A stretch of 64,000 nt of DNA, from assembly GCA_934661195.1 (NCBI GenBank), contig CAKUJD010000003.1:124001-188000 (forward strand), read 5' to 3'. The notes beneath the pieces were generated by a model. The model was not told the origin of the DNA, did not search any database, and was given only the letters and a program-made list of their open reading frames with translations. The translations under genes and the position numbers were made by a program. This DNA comes from an uncultured Muribaculaceae bacterium (GTDB lineage Bacteria; Bacteroidota; Bacteroidia; Bacteroidales; Muribaculaceae). Shown in pieces: positions 1-7,902 of this stretch (position 1 is its first letter; every line of letters begins with the position of its first letter).

Positions 1-428
1 AAGACGGGCGCAAAATCAACGAATATGTGGCTGGACTGAGCCTCCAGCGGATCAACGACCTCATCAATGGCTTAAAGGGCACTGCCGAAGTGAGCGTCGG
101 ACTGCCGCGATTTGAGGCAAAGTATGAATACGACCTGATTGACAAGATGAAAGGACTTGGCATAAAGAAGATATTCGGCGGCGGCGACTTGAGCGGCATT
201 GCCAACACAAGCGGCTTGGCCGTGACGCAATATTTACAACGGCTGTGGGTCAAGGTGGACGAAGAGGGCACTAAGGTGGCTTCGGTGACTGCATCAAGCG
301 GAGAAGTCACTGCCGTGATGGGCGGAGTGTTCATTGCGGACAGCCCGTTTGTGTACTTGATTCGCGAGCGGTCGACCGGCGTTATTTTGGCCATTGGCAA
401 GGTGCAGACCATGGCCGGGATGCAGTGA
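1..428 (+). CDS. Serpin, C-terminal part (5' end outside the window)
   Basis: Serpins trap serine or cysteine proteases by inserting a cleaved reactive-centre loop into their own beta-sheet. The frame is open from base 3, so 141 residues are visible and the gene starts before the window. The segment aligns closely with the tail of the complete serpin at 6453. It shows a hinge-like EEGTK, then a loop of about 25 residues (roughly visible residues 87-113), then the closing strand motif SPFVYLIRE. The hinge lacks the run of small residues usual in fast inhibitors, so inhibition is likely but not certain. The last 88 coding bases and the 3' flank are almost identical to those of the second serpin, while the loop differs. 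By analogy with the other two copies the missing 5' part should encode a lipoprotein signal. Confidence 0.88.
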   Translation, partial: DGRKINEYVAGLSLQRINDLINGLKGTAEVSVGLPRFEAKYEYDLIDKMKGLGIKKIFGGGDLSGIANTSGLAVTQYLQRLWVKVDEEGTKVASVTASSGEVTAVMGGVFIADSPFVYLIRERSTGVILAIGKVQTMAGMQ

Positions 429-469
429 CGCCCGCAACGTGCTCATAATTAAACGACAATAGAGACAAT
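341..469 (+). repeat. Direct repeat copy A: serpin 3' end plus 3' flank
   Basis: This 129-bp block matches 7598-7726 with three mismatches by eye. It starts at the strand after the serpin reactive loop, crosses the stop codon and ends in the left arm of the terminator. Confidence 0.9.
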
Positions 470-541
470 ATGATACAACACCTTTGAGGCGGCTGTGCCG
501 CACAGGTCGTTGTCTAAAGTTGTCTCTATTGTCGTTTTTTT
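451..541 (+). terminator. Rho-independent terminator of the first serpin
   Basis: An 18-bp perfect inverted repeat (451-468 with 520-537) encloses a smaller GC hairpin (490-502) and runs into a T tract at 534-541. It lies 23 bp after the serpin stop codon. Its left arm belongs to the block shared with the second serpin. Confidence 0.85.
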
Positions 542-603
542 AAAATTCGGCGGGTTGCGGTTTTTGGTGGATGGCATCACCAGTTTATCACCACCATTAG
601 TGA

Positions 604-634
604 TTGCGGGGGCGGCGGAGTGTGAGTAACTTTG
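604..634 (+). promoter_or_regulatory. Bacteroidetes-type promoter of the TonB receptor
   Basis: TTG at 604-606, a 20-bp spacer, and TAACTTTG at 627-634. The preferred ATG (640) begins only five bases after the box, so the transcript would be leaderless or nearly so. Confidence 0.7.
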
Positions 635-639
635 CACCG

Positions 640-2886
640 ATGAAAAGAGCAGCAACACTTTGCATGACTGCGGCAGCCGTGACGGCAGCAATCGCAGCCC
701 CCGAGGCAGAAGCCCCGCAGGCCACCGACTCGGTGACTCTGGCGGGCGTCACAGTAACGGCCATAAAGCAGTCGGCCGACCTGCGCACGCAGGCCACGGC
801 CTCGACCGTGCTAAGCCGCCGCGATGTGGAGCGCAACGAGGTGACCGGCGCCAAGGCAGCCTCGGGCATGGTGCCCAACCTGTATGTGCCCGACTACGGC
901 TCGCGGATGACGTCGACCATATATGTGCGCGGCATAGGCGCGCGCATCGACCAGCCGGCCGTGGGGCTGAGCATCGACAACGTGCCGGTGCTGAGCAAGG
1001 AGAACTACGACTTCGACCTGCTGGACATAAGCCGCATTGAGATGCTACGCGGGCCGCAAAGCACGCTGTATGGGCGCAACACCATGGGCGGAGCCATCAA
1101 CATCTACACGCTGTCGGCCATGAGCTATCAGGGCACGCGGCTGCTGGCCGAGTATGCCAGCGGCAAGAGCTACCGCGCCGGCGCCAGCCACTATGCGCGG
1201 CTGGGCGGCAACGTGTGGCTGGGGGCTGGAGCCTATTTCACCTCGACCGGCGGCCAGTTTACCAACCAATACAACGGCCGCAAATGCGACTGGGAGCATC
1301 AGGGCTATGCCCGCGCCAAGCTGGAGTGGCAGCCCAGCAGCCGGGTGCTGGTGAACAACTCGCTGTCGCTGACCATGAGCCGCCAGGGCGGATACCCGTA
1401 TGAATACATGGCCACGGGCCAAATCAGCTACAACGACACCTGCTTCTACCGCCGCACGGCGGTGCTCGACGGGCTCACGGTGAGTGCCGACCTGGGCAGC
1501 GTGCAGCTGTCGGGAATCAGCAGTTTCCAATATATCGACGACAACATGACGCTCGACCAGGACTTCACCCCCCTGCCCTACTTCACCCTGACGCAGGCGA
1601 GGCGCGAGTGGGCACTGACGCAAGACGTGGTGGCGCGCAGCCACGGCGACGATGAGCGGATCTACCAGTGGCTGGCGGGCCTCTTCGGCTTCTACCGCCA
1701 CAGCACCATGGATGCGCCCGTCACCTTTCTCGACACGGGCATAAGCCAGCTGATTGAGAGCCACCGCAACCAGGCCAACCCCGACTACCCCATACGCTGG
1801 GACGAGCGCAGCTTTGTGCTGGGCAGCCACTTCGGGCTGCCGCTGTGGGGCGTGGCCGCCTACCACCAGTCGACGCTCGACCTTGGCAAGGTGGCTCTCA
1901 CAGCCGGGCTGCGCGTGGACTATGAGCGCGCCGGACTGAGCTACACCAGCACCACCCACACGGGCTACAGCACGCTCGAGGCCGCCACAGGCGCCGTCTA
2001 CAGCCACACGGCCATCGACATCGACGACCGCGGCCGCATGCACAAGGAGTTTGTGCAGCTGCTGCCCAAGTTCACGGCCACCTGGAGGCCGTGGGGCAAG
2101 GAGAAGCCCCACACGCTGTACGTCTCGGTGAGCAAGGGCAGCAAGGCGGGCGGATACAACACGCAAATGTTCAGTGACGTGCTGCAACAGCGGCTGATGG
2201 GGGTGATGGGCATAGGCGCCAGCTACGACATTGGCAAAGTGGTGGGCTACAAGCCCGAAAAGGCGTGGAACTATGAGGCGGGCGGACACTTTGAGTGCTG
2301 GCAAGGCCGCGTGAAGAGCGACCTGGCGGTGTTCTACATCGACTGCACCGACCGCCAGCTCACGGTGTTTCCCGACGGCACCACCACCGGGCGCGTGATG
2401 ACCAACGCCGGCCGCACCCGCAACTGGGGCGCGGAACTGGCCGTGCAGATGCGCCCAACCGAGGCGCTGGGCCTGAACCTGAGCTACGGCTTCACCAGCG
2501 CGCGCTTTGTGGACTACAGCGACGGCAAGGCCGACTATGCCCACCGCCACATTCCCTACTGCCCCAGCCACACGCTGTGGGCCGAGGCCTACTATGAGAT
2601 AGCCACACGCGGCTGCGGCCAGTGGCTGAAATCGGTCACCATCGACGCCAATGTGCAGGGCGCGGGCGAAATCTACTGGAACGAAGCCAACACTGCGCGG
2701 CAGCCCTTCTACGCCCTGCTGGGCGGCAGCGTGACGCTGCGCGGGCGCCACTACTCGCTGCAGCTGTGGGGGCGCAACCTCACCGACACGGCCTACCGCA
2801 CATTCTATTTTGTGTCGATAGGGCACGAGTTTTTGCAGCGCGGCAAAAGCCGCCAGGCGGGAGCCACTCTGCGCGTCAACTTTTAG
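640..2886 (+). CDS. TonB-dependent outer-membrane receptor
   Basis: Predicted 748-residue outer-membrane beta-barrel that imports a ligand such as a siderophore, haem or vitamin with TonB energy. Residues 1-20 form a signal peptide (MKRAATL...). The plug follows directly at about residues 35-150, with motifs IYVRGIG and RIEMLRGPQSTLYGRNTMGG, and the barrel ends in a terminal Phe (LRVNF). There is no N-terminal carboxypeptidase-regulatory domain and no SusD partner, so a siderophore-like or cofactor receptor fits better than a glycan SusC. The ATG at 640 is chosen over one 36 bases upstream because the promoter box at 627-634 lies between them. A lipoprotein gene follows after 50 bp on the same strand. 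The substrate cannot be told from the sequence. Confidence 0.92.
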   Translation: MKRAATLCMTAAAVTAAIAAPEAEAPQATDSVTLAGVTVTAIKQSADLRTQATASTVLSRRDVERNEVTGAKAASGMVPNLYVPDYGSRMTSTIYVRGIGARIDQPAVGLSIDNVPVLSKENYDFDLLDISRIEMLRGPQSTLYGRNTMGGAINIYTLSAMSYQGTRLLAEYASGKSYRAGASHYARLGGNVWLGAGAYFTSTGGQFTNQYNGRKCDWEHQGYARAKLEWQPSSRVLVNNSLSLTMSRQGGYPYEYMATGQISYNDTCFYRRTAVLDGLTVSADLGSVQLSGISSFQYIDDNMTLDQDFTPLPYFTLTQARREWALTQDVVARSHGDDERIYQWLAGLFGFYRHSTMDAPVTFLDTGISQLIESHRNQANPDYPIRWDERSFVLGSHFGLPLWGVAAYHQSTLDLGKVALTAGLRVDYERAGLSYTSTTHTGYSTLEAATGAVYSHTAIDIDDRGRMHKEFVQLLPKFTATWRPWGKEKPHTLYVSVSKGSKAGGYNTQMFSDVLQQRLMGVMGIGASYDIGKVVGYKPEKAWNYEAGGHFECWQGRVKSDLAVFYIDCTDRQLTVFPDGTTTGRVMTNAGRTRNWGAELAVQMRPTEALGLNLSYGFTSARFVDYSDGKADYAHRHIPYCPSHTLWAEAYYEIATRGCGQWLKSVTIDANVQGAGEIYWNEANTARQPFYALLGGSVTLRGRHYSLQLWGRNLTDTAYRTFYFVSIGHEFLQRGKSRQAGATLRVNF

Positions 2887-2936
2887 CTCAATCAAAACAT
2901 ATTTATTTCATAACTGAAAAAAGACAGACAGACTTT

Positions 2937-3782
2937 ATGATTACAATTAAGCACTTTGCACTGATGGCGGCCACCGCGCTGATGGCGCTTGCCGCCACCG
3001 CATGCGGCGGCAACGACGAGCCCGACACCCCCGGCAACCAGCCCATTACCGGCGGCAATACATTCGAAAGCCGCCAGCTGGCCAGCTACGACAACGGCAA
3101 CAACAACGACATCAGCTATGAGTTCCACCTCAACCAGGCCGGAACCCTGATGGACATATACACCGACCGCGCCTACGGGAACGGCGTTGGCGAGCAGCCC
3201 GACGTGTATGGCGTCGCACTCAGCAAACTGGCTGACGGCTGCTACAGCTATGCCAGCGCCAAGAGCCAGGCCAACACAGGCAGAGGCCCCATCACAGTGT
3301 CGGGCTACTTCGACACAGTGAACGGCACCTGCCTCACCACGCTGCGCCACGAGGACGGCAGCAGCCCTGTGGTGATCACATCCACATCGCGCAAGATTCT
3401 GTCGAGTCTGCCGGGCGGATCGATGGACTACGCCAACACCAGCGAGACATACTTTGAAATCGTGCTGACCGACAACGCCAATGCCGACATATATCTGCAC
3501 AACATCCAATTTGTGCCCGGCATGCCCAAACAGAAGAAACTGGGAATAACTGGCGTTAGCGCCACGGTGAGCGGCACCACCATAACCCTCGAGGCCAGCA
3601 AAGTCACACCCCTCTTCTACGACGCGGCCGGCAACGCCACCCCCATGCCCAGCCGCGAGGTGACCAACCTAAGCGCCACCATAAAGTGGGCCAGCAAGGA
3701 CGAATCGGTGCTTAAGTTCCACTGCTTCGGCATGGACTACGGCAAATCGTTCGACACACAGTTTGGCGCGCTGCTGAAGTAG
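2937..3782 (+). CDS. Putative surface lipoprotein, first of three paralogues
   Basis: 281-residue predicted lipoprotein: residues 1-22 are a hydrophobic signal ending in the lipobox ATAC, and the Cys is followed by GGNDEPD, an acidic stretch of the kind that exports Bacteroidetes lipoproteins to the cell surface. I do not recognise a named domain. The body is beta-rich and has two lobes; each shares scattered motifs with the proteins at 3956 and 4810 (a G-x-Y-x-(F/Y)-x-A strand, then a G-x-F/Y-(D/N) strand, and later a (L/V)xNxQ(F/L)xP strand). The ATG at 2937 is chosen because it opens on the signal peptide; the open frame extends further upstream inside the receptor gene. With only 50 bp from the receptor stop and no promoter seen, co-transcription is likely and a ligand-binding role beside the receptor is possible. 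Confidence 0.75.
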   Translation: MITIKHFALMAATALMALAATACGGNDEPDTPGNQPITGGNTFESRQLASYDNGNNNDISYEFHLNQAGTLMDIYTDRAYGNGVGEQPDVYGVALSKLADGCYSYASAKSQANTGRGPITVSGYFDTVNGTCLTTLRHEDGSSPVVITSTSRKILSSLPGGSMDYANTSETYFEIVLTDNANADIYLHNIQFVPGMPKQKKLGITGVSATVSGTTITLEASKVTPLFYDAAGNATPMPSREVTNLSATIKWASKDESVLKFHCFGMDYGKSFDTQFGALLK

Positions 3783-3867
3783 CAGTCGGCCGCAAGACGG
3801 GAAAAACATAATTTTTGCTAAAATAGACAGGTTTGGTGCAATCATAGGGCATCAAACTTGTTTTTTA

Positions 3868-3898
3868 TTTGGCATGTGGCCCCGAAGTGCTAATTTTG
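3868..3898 (+). promoter_or_regulatory. Bacteroidetes-type promoter of the lipoprotein pair
   Basis: TTTG at 3868-3871, 19-bp spacer, TAATTTTG at 3891-3898. The predicted leader to the ATG at 3956 is about 50 bases. Confidence 0.75.
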
Positions 3899-3955
3899 CA
3901 CAGCAGTCCCATGGCGAGCTGCGCTATTTTTTTACGCTAAAACAGAACAACAAAT

Positions 3956-4774
3956 ATGAAGAAAACATTATCACTACTACTATTTGCAGTGCTGGCCATT
4001 GTGGGCCTGGGCAGCTGCGGTGACGACGAACCCGATGTGAACAACCGCATAGTGAACGCCACGGCACAGTCGCTGATTCACGTGCTCAACGGCCAGGACG
4101 GCACAGGCAGCATGGCCAGCGGCGAGACCAAGATAGCCATCAACCGCGGCACCATGACCACCGAGCTCACCACCACATTCACCATTGGCGGCGAGGCGCA
4201 GCAAGTGTCGCTGCAGGGCCTTGCCACAACGGCCGACTCGGAGCGCGGCACATTCACATTCACAGCCACAAGCGCCACAGCCGGCAGCCACACCATCACC
4301 GGCCTCACGGGCACCTACAACTACTATCTGGACATGATCACGGTGAGCTACACGGTGGACGGCCGCTATCAGGTGAACGCCACGCCCAGCGAGTTCAGCT
4401 ACTCGTTCACCACCACCGAGTCGAAGTGCGACACCGCAACATTCAAGTACCCCAACATCCTGTACAGCATAGTCATCAACCCCGCCACCATGAAGGCGTC
4501 GCTCAAGCTGGGCGCCGTGCGCCTCAACGACAAGCTGGGCCAGATTGAGCATCTCGACTACGAGGGCCTGAGCGTGGCGGTGAACGGCAACGGATATGAG
4601 GTGACAGCCACCGACTGCCCCACAGTGACCGACATCAAGAATCCGCTGAACTACTTGCTGAAGAGCGCCAAGGCGCAGGTGAACGTGGCCAGCGGCTCGT
4701 TTAGCGGCACATTCAGCCTGCCGGGCTACACCCTCACGGCAAGCGGCACCGAGACCAAACCCGAAGACAAATAA
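3956..4774 (+). CDS. Putative surface lipoprotein, second of three paralogues
   Basis: 272-residue predicted lipoprotein. The signal ends in the lipobox GLGSC, with Cys followed by GDDEPD, an acidic surface-export signal like that of its neighbours. No named domain is recognised. The order of strands matches the protein at 4810 along the whole length: an early TKIAIN strand, FTFTATSA, then TGLTGTYNYYLD, a second lobe starting IVINPATMKASL, a (L/V)SVAVNGNGYEVTA strand and a closing SFSGTFSLPGYTLTASG. I read this as divergent duplication. It has its own consensus promoter and is separated by 35 bp from the next gene, so the two form an operon. The function is unknown; the position behind a TonB receptor suggests a cell-surface binding or adhesion role. 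Confidence 0.78.
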   Translation: MKKTLSLLLFAVLAIVGLGSCGDDEPDVNNRIVNATAQSLIHVLNGQDGTGSMASGETKIAINRGTMTTELTTTFTIGGEAQQVSLQGLATTADSERGTFTFTATSATAGSHTITGLTGTYNYYLDMITVSYTVDGRYQVNATPSEFSYSFTTTESKCDTATFKYPNILYSIVINPATMKASLKLGAVRLNDKLGQIEHLDYEGLSVAVNGNGYEVTATDCPTVTDIKNPLNYLLKSAKAQVNVASGSFSGTFSLPGYTLTASGTETKPEDK

Positions 4775-4809
4775 CAACTCTAAAAACTTTTTATCAACAG
4801 AAGCAAAAA

Positions 4810-5610
4810 ATGAAAAAGATTCTCATTCCATTCATTGCGCTGGTGCTGGCGCTGGCCACAGCGTCGTGCATCGGCAACGACGAGCCCACCAACTCGATTT
4901 CCCAAGTGGTGAAGATGTATAACCGCGCAATGGGCGACAACATCGACGGCTGCCTGTTCTCGACAGCCACAACGCAGATCGCCATCGACATGAACGCCGC
5001 CACCATAAGCCTCTCGACCAACGCCCGCGTCAACGACCGCCAGAGGCCAAGCTTCAAGGTGGAGGCGCTGAAGATGACCACACAATCTGCCGGACTCTAC
5101 ACCTTTAGCGCAAGCAATGTGAAGTGCGACAACGGCAGCACGGTGACCAACCTGCAGGGCACATTCGACATGAACGCCGGCGTGATGTATCTGCAATACC
5201 TCGTCGACGGCGAAACCACGGTATACTCCACATCGCTGCTGGCCTATGCCTACACCACGCTCGCATCGAGCAAAGACGGCGGCTCACCGTATACCTCCGA
5301 CAACTCGATGATGATATTCCGCCTCGACTCAAAAGACAGCACCAAGGCCACACTTGAGGTGCGCAACCTGCAGCTGAGCCCCTCCGACATCGGAGTGGAC
5401 GCAGCCACCTACGACACCGTGAGCGTGAAGGTGACCGACGACGGCTATCAGCTCACCGCCGACCGCCTGAAGAGCAACACCTACGGCTCGACCTACGACA
5501 TGACCGACTTCAACGGCGTGGTCACCAACCAGGGCCGCGTGCTCAACGCCACATTCAAGTGCAAGGGCTATGACGTGAAGTATCACGGTTCGATGTTTAA
5601 GGAAAACTAA
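4810..5610 (+). CDS. Putative surface lipoprotein, third of three paralogues
   Basis: 266-residue predicted lipoprotein; lipobox ATASC, then IGNDEPT, the same acidic post-Cys pattern as the two genes before it. The body repeats their strand order: TQIAIDMNAATISL, YTFSASNV, TNLQGTFDMNAG, then a second lobe with MIFRLDSKDSTKATLEV, VSVKVTDDGYQLTA and the ending LNATFKCKGYDVKYHG. The sequences have diverged far beyond simple duplication but can be aligned by eye. Translation probably starts at the ATG at 4810, 35 bp after the previous stop, so it is the second gene of the 3956 operon. A strong terminator follows. No domain name or ligand can be given from sequence alone. Confidence 0.78.
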   Translation: MKKILIPFIALVLALATASCIGNDEPTNSISQVVKMYNRAMGDNIDGCLFSTATTQIAIDMNAATISLSTNARVNDRQRPSFKVEALKMTTQSAGLYTFSASNVKCDNGSTVTNLQGTFDMNAGVMYLQYLVDGETTVYSTSLLAYAYTTLASSKDGGSPYTSDNSMMIFRLDSKDSTKATLEVRNLQLSPSDIGVDAATYDTVSVKVTDDGYQLTADRLKSNTYGSTYDMTDFNGVVTNQGRVLNATFKCKGYDVKYHGSMFKEN

Positions 5611-5641
5611 CCGAGCTTCAGCGAGGGACACATCAGCATAG

Positions 5642-5693
5642 GCGCAGCCGCCCCAGCCGCTTCGGCGGCAGGGTGGCTGCGCTGTGTTTTTTT
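5642..5693 (+). terminator. Rho-independent terminator after the lipoprotein operon
   Basis: GC-rich hairpin with a TTCG tetraloop (GCGCAGCC arm at 5642, GGCTGCGC arm ending 5682) followed by TGTGTTTTTTT. Confidence 0.85.
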
Positions 5694-5784
5694 CAACGTA
5701 TTGTCTCAAACGGCAAAAGGGACAATAAAAACGCCGCAAAAAAAGTTGCACAGTATGTTGATTTTAACATTTGAATACCATAAC

Positions 5785-5818
5785 TTTGGAGCGTCAAAAG
5801 CTTTGACAATTAATTTTG
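5785..5818 (+). promoter_or_regulatory. Probable promoter of the C10-inhibitor-like lipoprotein
   Basis: TAATTTTG at 5811-5818 lies 21 bases before the ATG. The best upstream element is TTTG at 5785-5788 with a longer than usual 22-bp spacer, itself part of a second box-like TAACTTTG. Confidence 0.5.
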
Positions 5819-5839
5819 TAGTTCTAAAATTAATCGCTT

Positions 5840-6385
5840 ATGAGAACTCCATTTTTAACACTGTTTGCTGCAGCAATTGGCATAGCGTGCTTCAACTCGT
5901 GCAGCCACGACCAAAACGCGGAGCCGGCAATGGCGGTGAAGAGCAGCGTGGCAAGCGTTGACCCGTTCGCGGTGACAAGAGCCGACATCCAGAATGTGCT
6001 TAACGGACTCACGGCAAAGCCCGCATGCCGAAAGATGCGGGCTAAGACACAAAGCAGGCAATACACCGTGTCGGCAATCATCGACAAGATGGGCAAGCCA
6101 GCAATCTACGTTGTGAACTACGCCAACAATGGCGGATTTGTGCTTGTGAGCGCGACAAAGAAATTCACCCCGGTTCTGGCCTACTCGCAAAGCGGCAACT
6201 ATAGCATTGCGGGCAATGCCCCCGATGGAGTTAGAAGCTGGCAAAGCGGTATGGTGGGCACGATTGCCGCGGTAGAAAGCCTGCCAGACGACTCAACAGG
6301 CCGCTTCGTTGACCAATGGAACGGGTATATTGAAAAAGACACCACAGTGCTGTCGGGCGGTGACATGAGCAAATTCCAAGCCTAA
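5840..6385 (+). CDS. Lipoprotein with C10 (streptopain) propeptide-like inhibitor domain
   Basis: 181-residue predicted lipoprotein; the signal ends in FNSC and the Cys is followed by SHDQNAEP. Residues about 80-125 carry YVVNYANNGGFVLVSATKK followed by FTPVLAYSQSGNYS. This is the pattern of the streptopain prodomain / Spi inhibitor family (inhibitor family I69): a GGF-V-VSA core, then a VLAYS strand. In streptopain-type proteases this domain precedes a cysteine-protease domain, but here the protein stops about 60 residues later with no catalytic Cys or His segment. It is therefore either a free-standing inhibitor, as known for Spi-type genes next to C10 proteases, or a truncated protease. 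No C10 protease is visible in the window; a serpin gene follows after 67 bp. Confidence 0.72.
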   Translation: MRTPFLTLFAAAIGIACFNSCSHDQNAEPAMAVKSSVASVDPFAVTRADIQNVLNGLTAKPACRKMRAKTQSRQYTVSAIIDKMGKPAIYVVNYANNGGFVLVSATKKFTPVLAYSQSGNYSIAGNAPDGVRSWQSGMVGTIAAVESLPDDSTGRFVDQWNGYIEKDTTVLSGGDMSKFQA

Positions 6386-6452
6386 AAAATTCCGTATATG
6401 ATATAAGTGCAACATACATCTCTAAGAAATAATTTACAAAACGTTATACATT

Positions 6453-7685
6453 ATGAACTTCTTTAAGAACTTTACAATTGCATTTTTCGTTTTTACAGCT
6501 GTGGCTCTGACGGCATGCAACGACGACAACGGGCCGAAATACAGGCCGCGGGCCAACATCCAGCTCACTCAGGAGCAGAAAGCGATAGCCGAGAGCGGCA
6601 ACGAATTTGCCGTGAATGCGTTTAGGGCAATCAACAGCAACGACAGCAACGTGCTGATTTCGCCATATGGAATGCAGCTGACCCTTGCCATGATGGCCAA
6701 CGGGGCCAAGGGCGAGACGCTGCGCGAAATCACCAGCGCCATGCACACTGGGACAGCCACGGCAGCCGACCTCAACACCTACTACAAGACTCTGACCAAA
6801 GCCCTCGTTGACGCCGACGACCGTGTGGCCGTCAACTTCTTGAGCGCATTCTGGTATGCCAAAGGTCTGTCGGCTAACCCCAGCTTCACCGCCGCACTAA
6901 GCGATGCCTATGGCGCGACATCGTCGAGCATCGATTTCTCGAGTCCGGACGCGCTGAGCACCATCAACGGATGGGTAAGCAACGCCACAGGCGGCAAAGT
7001 GAGCAAGCTGTTCAGTTATCTGCCGCCCGAGACCCAAGCCTGCCTTGCAAACGCCATGACGTTTAATGGAATATGGCGCCAATTAATGCAAGAGTTTACC
7101 GAGCCTGTAGCCGACGAGTTTATAAATTATAGGAATGAAAAGGAACAATGCAAAGTGTTTGGCGGCAACAACATTACCACAAGAATTGCAAATGGCAACG
7201 ACGCCGACATGCTTGAACTTGACTACGGCAACGGATCCTTTGTAATGGACTTGATTGTGCCAAAAGAGGGCAGTAAAATCAATGAGTTTGTGTCAGGGCT
7301 GTCAACGCAAAAAATAAATGCGCTCATATCCGACTTGCGAAGCCGTGCAGTATATCTGCAAATGCCAAAATTTGAGGCTTATTACAACAACGACTTGGTG
7401 GGCACATTAAAGGCACTGGGTGTGAGAAAAATTTTTAGCGGTGGCGACCTCAGCGGCATTGTCAACTCAAATATGCACATAACTCAATACTTGCAGCAAA
7501 TGCACATCAACGTTGACGAAAAGGGAACAAAAATAACCGTTTCCACAGGATGGAGCGGAGACCCAACCGCCATGATTGGCAGCCGCTGCTTCATCAACAG
7601 CCCGTTTGTGTATCTGATTCGCGAGCGGTCGACCGGCGTGATTTTGGCCATTGGCAAGGTGCAGACCATGGCCGGGATGCAGTGA
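6453..7685 (+). CDS. Serpin, predicted lipoprotein
   Basis: Complete 410-residue serpin, the usual size for the fold plus a lipoprotein signal (lipobox ALTAC, then NDDNG). Recognisable serpin segments are ISPYGMQLTLAMMANGAKG (helix B/C), LISDL-like helices, an inner FDLIVPKEGS strand and the ending SPFVYLIRERSTGVILAIG. The reactive loop runs from about residue 354 (DEKGTK) to 383. The hinge reads KITVSTG rather than a run of small residues, so whether it is inhibitory is open. Aligning the loop with alpha-1-antitrypsin puts P1 near the Thr-Ala of DPTAM, a weak prediction. It follows the C10-inhibitor-like gene by 67 bp with no promoter box between them, so they are probably co-transcribed. 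Confidence 0.92.
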   Translation: MNFFKNFTIAFFVFTAVALTACNDDNGPKYRPRANIQLTQEQKAIAESGNEFAVNAFRAINSNDSNVLISPYGMQLTLAMMANGAKGETLREITSAMHTGTATAADLNTYYKTLTKALVDADDRVAVNFLSAFWYAKGLSANPSFTAALSDAYGATSSSIDFSSPDALSTINGWVSNATGGKVSKLFSYLPPETQACLANAMTFNGIWRQLMQEFTEPVADEFINYRNEKEQCKVFGGNNITTRIANGNDADMLELDYGNGSFVMDLIVPKEGSKINEFVSGLSTQKINALISDLRSRAVYLQMPKFEAYYNNDLVGTLKALGVRKIFSGGDLSGIVNSNMHITQYLQQMHINVDEKGTKITVSTGWSGDPTAMIGSRCFINSPFVYLIRERSTGVILAIGKVQTMAGMQ

Positions 7686-7726
7686 CGCCCGCAACGTGCT
7701 CATAATTAAACGACAATAGAGACAAT
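7598..7726 (+). repeat. Direct repeat copy B: serpin 3' end plus 3' flank
   Basis: Second copy of the 129-bp block found at 341-469, with three mismatches, all in the coding part. The 3' flank, including bases after the stop codon, is identical. Confidence 0.9.
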
Positions 7727-7789
7727 GGGAGACAAATTTGAGGCGGCCTGAGCCATCGTTGTCTGAATTTGTCTCCATTGTCGTTTTTT
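7708..7789 (+). terminator. Rho-independent terminator of the second serpin
   Basis: The left arm AAACGACAAT (7708-7717) pairs with ATTGTCGTTT (7777-7786), supported by an inner pairing of GAGACAAATT with AATTTGTCTC, then a T tract. The loop region differs from the first serpin terminator although the left arm is identical. Confidence 0.75.
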
Positions 7790-7902
7790 CATGGATTGCA
7801 CGCTTGGGACTTCCATTTTGGGTGGCTGGGAGGCGGCTGTGTATTAAAAAAAGAGAAAAAGGAGGTGCGGCGGAGGCCTACATAGCCGGGGTTTGGAAAA
7901 AA

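Noticed and set aside
1045..2895. Long open frame (616 codons) antisense to the first TonB receptor, and similar long antisense frames in most genes
   Set aside because: They mirror GC-rich codons of real genes on the other strand, have Ala/Val/His/Arg-rich nonsense composition and no recognisable domain.
2937..3782. HmuY-type haem-binding lipoprotein next to a haem receptor
   Set aside because: The position would fit, but no HmuY-like sequence motif is seen and the protein is related instead to the two following lipoproteins.
6386..6452. Frameshifted catalytic domain of a C10 protease after the inhibitor-like gene
   Set aside because: Only 67 bases separate the stop from the serpin start, and no frame there encodes protease motifs.
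7738..7902. Longer start for the sigma factor gene
   Set aside because: The extension would begin inside the terminator of the serpin gene and has no similarity to sigma factors.
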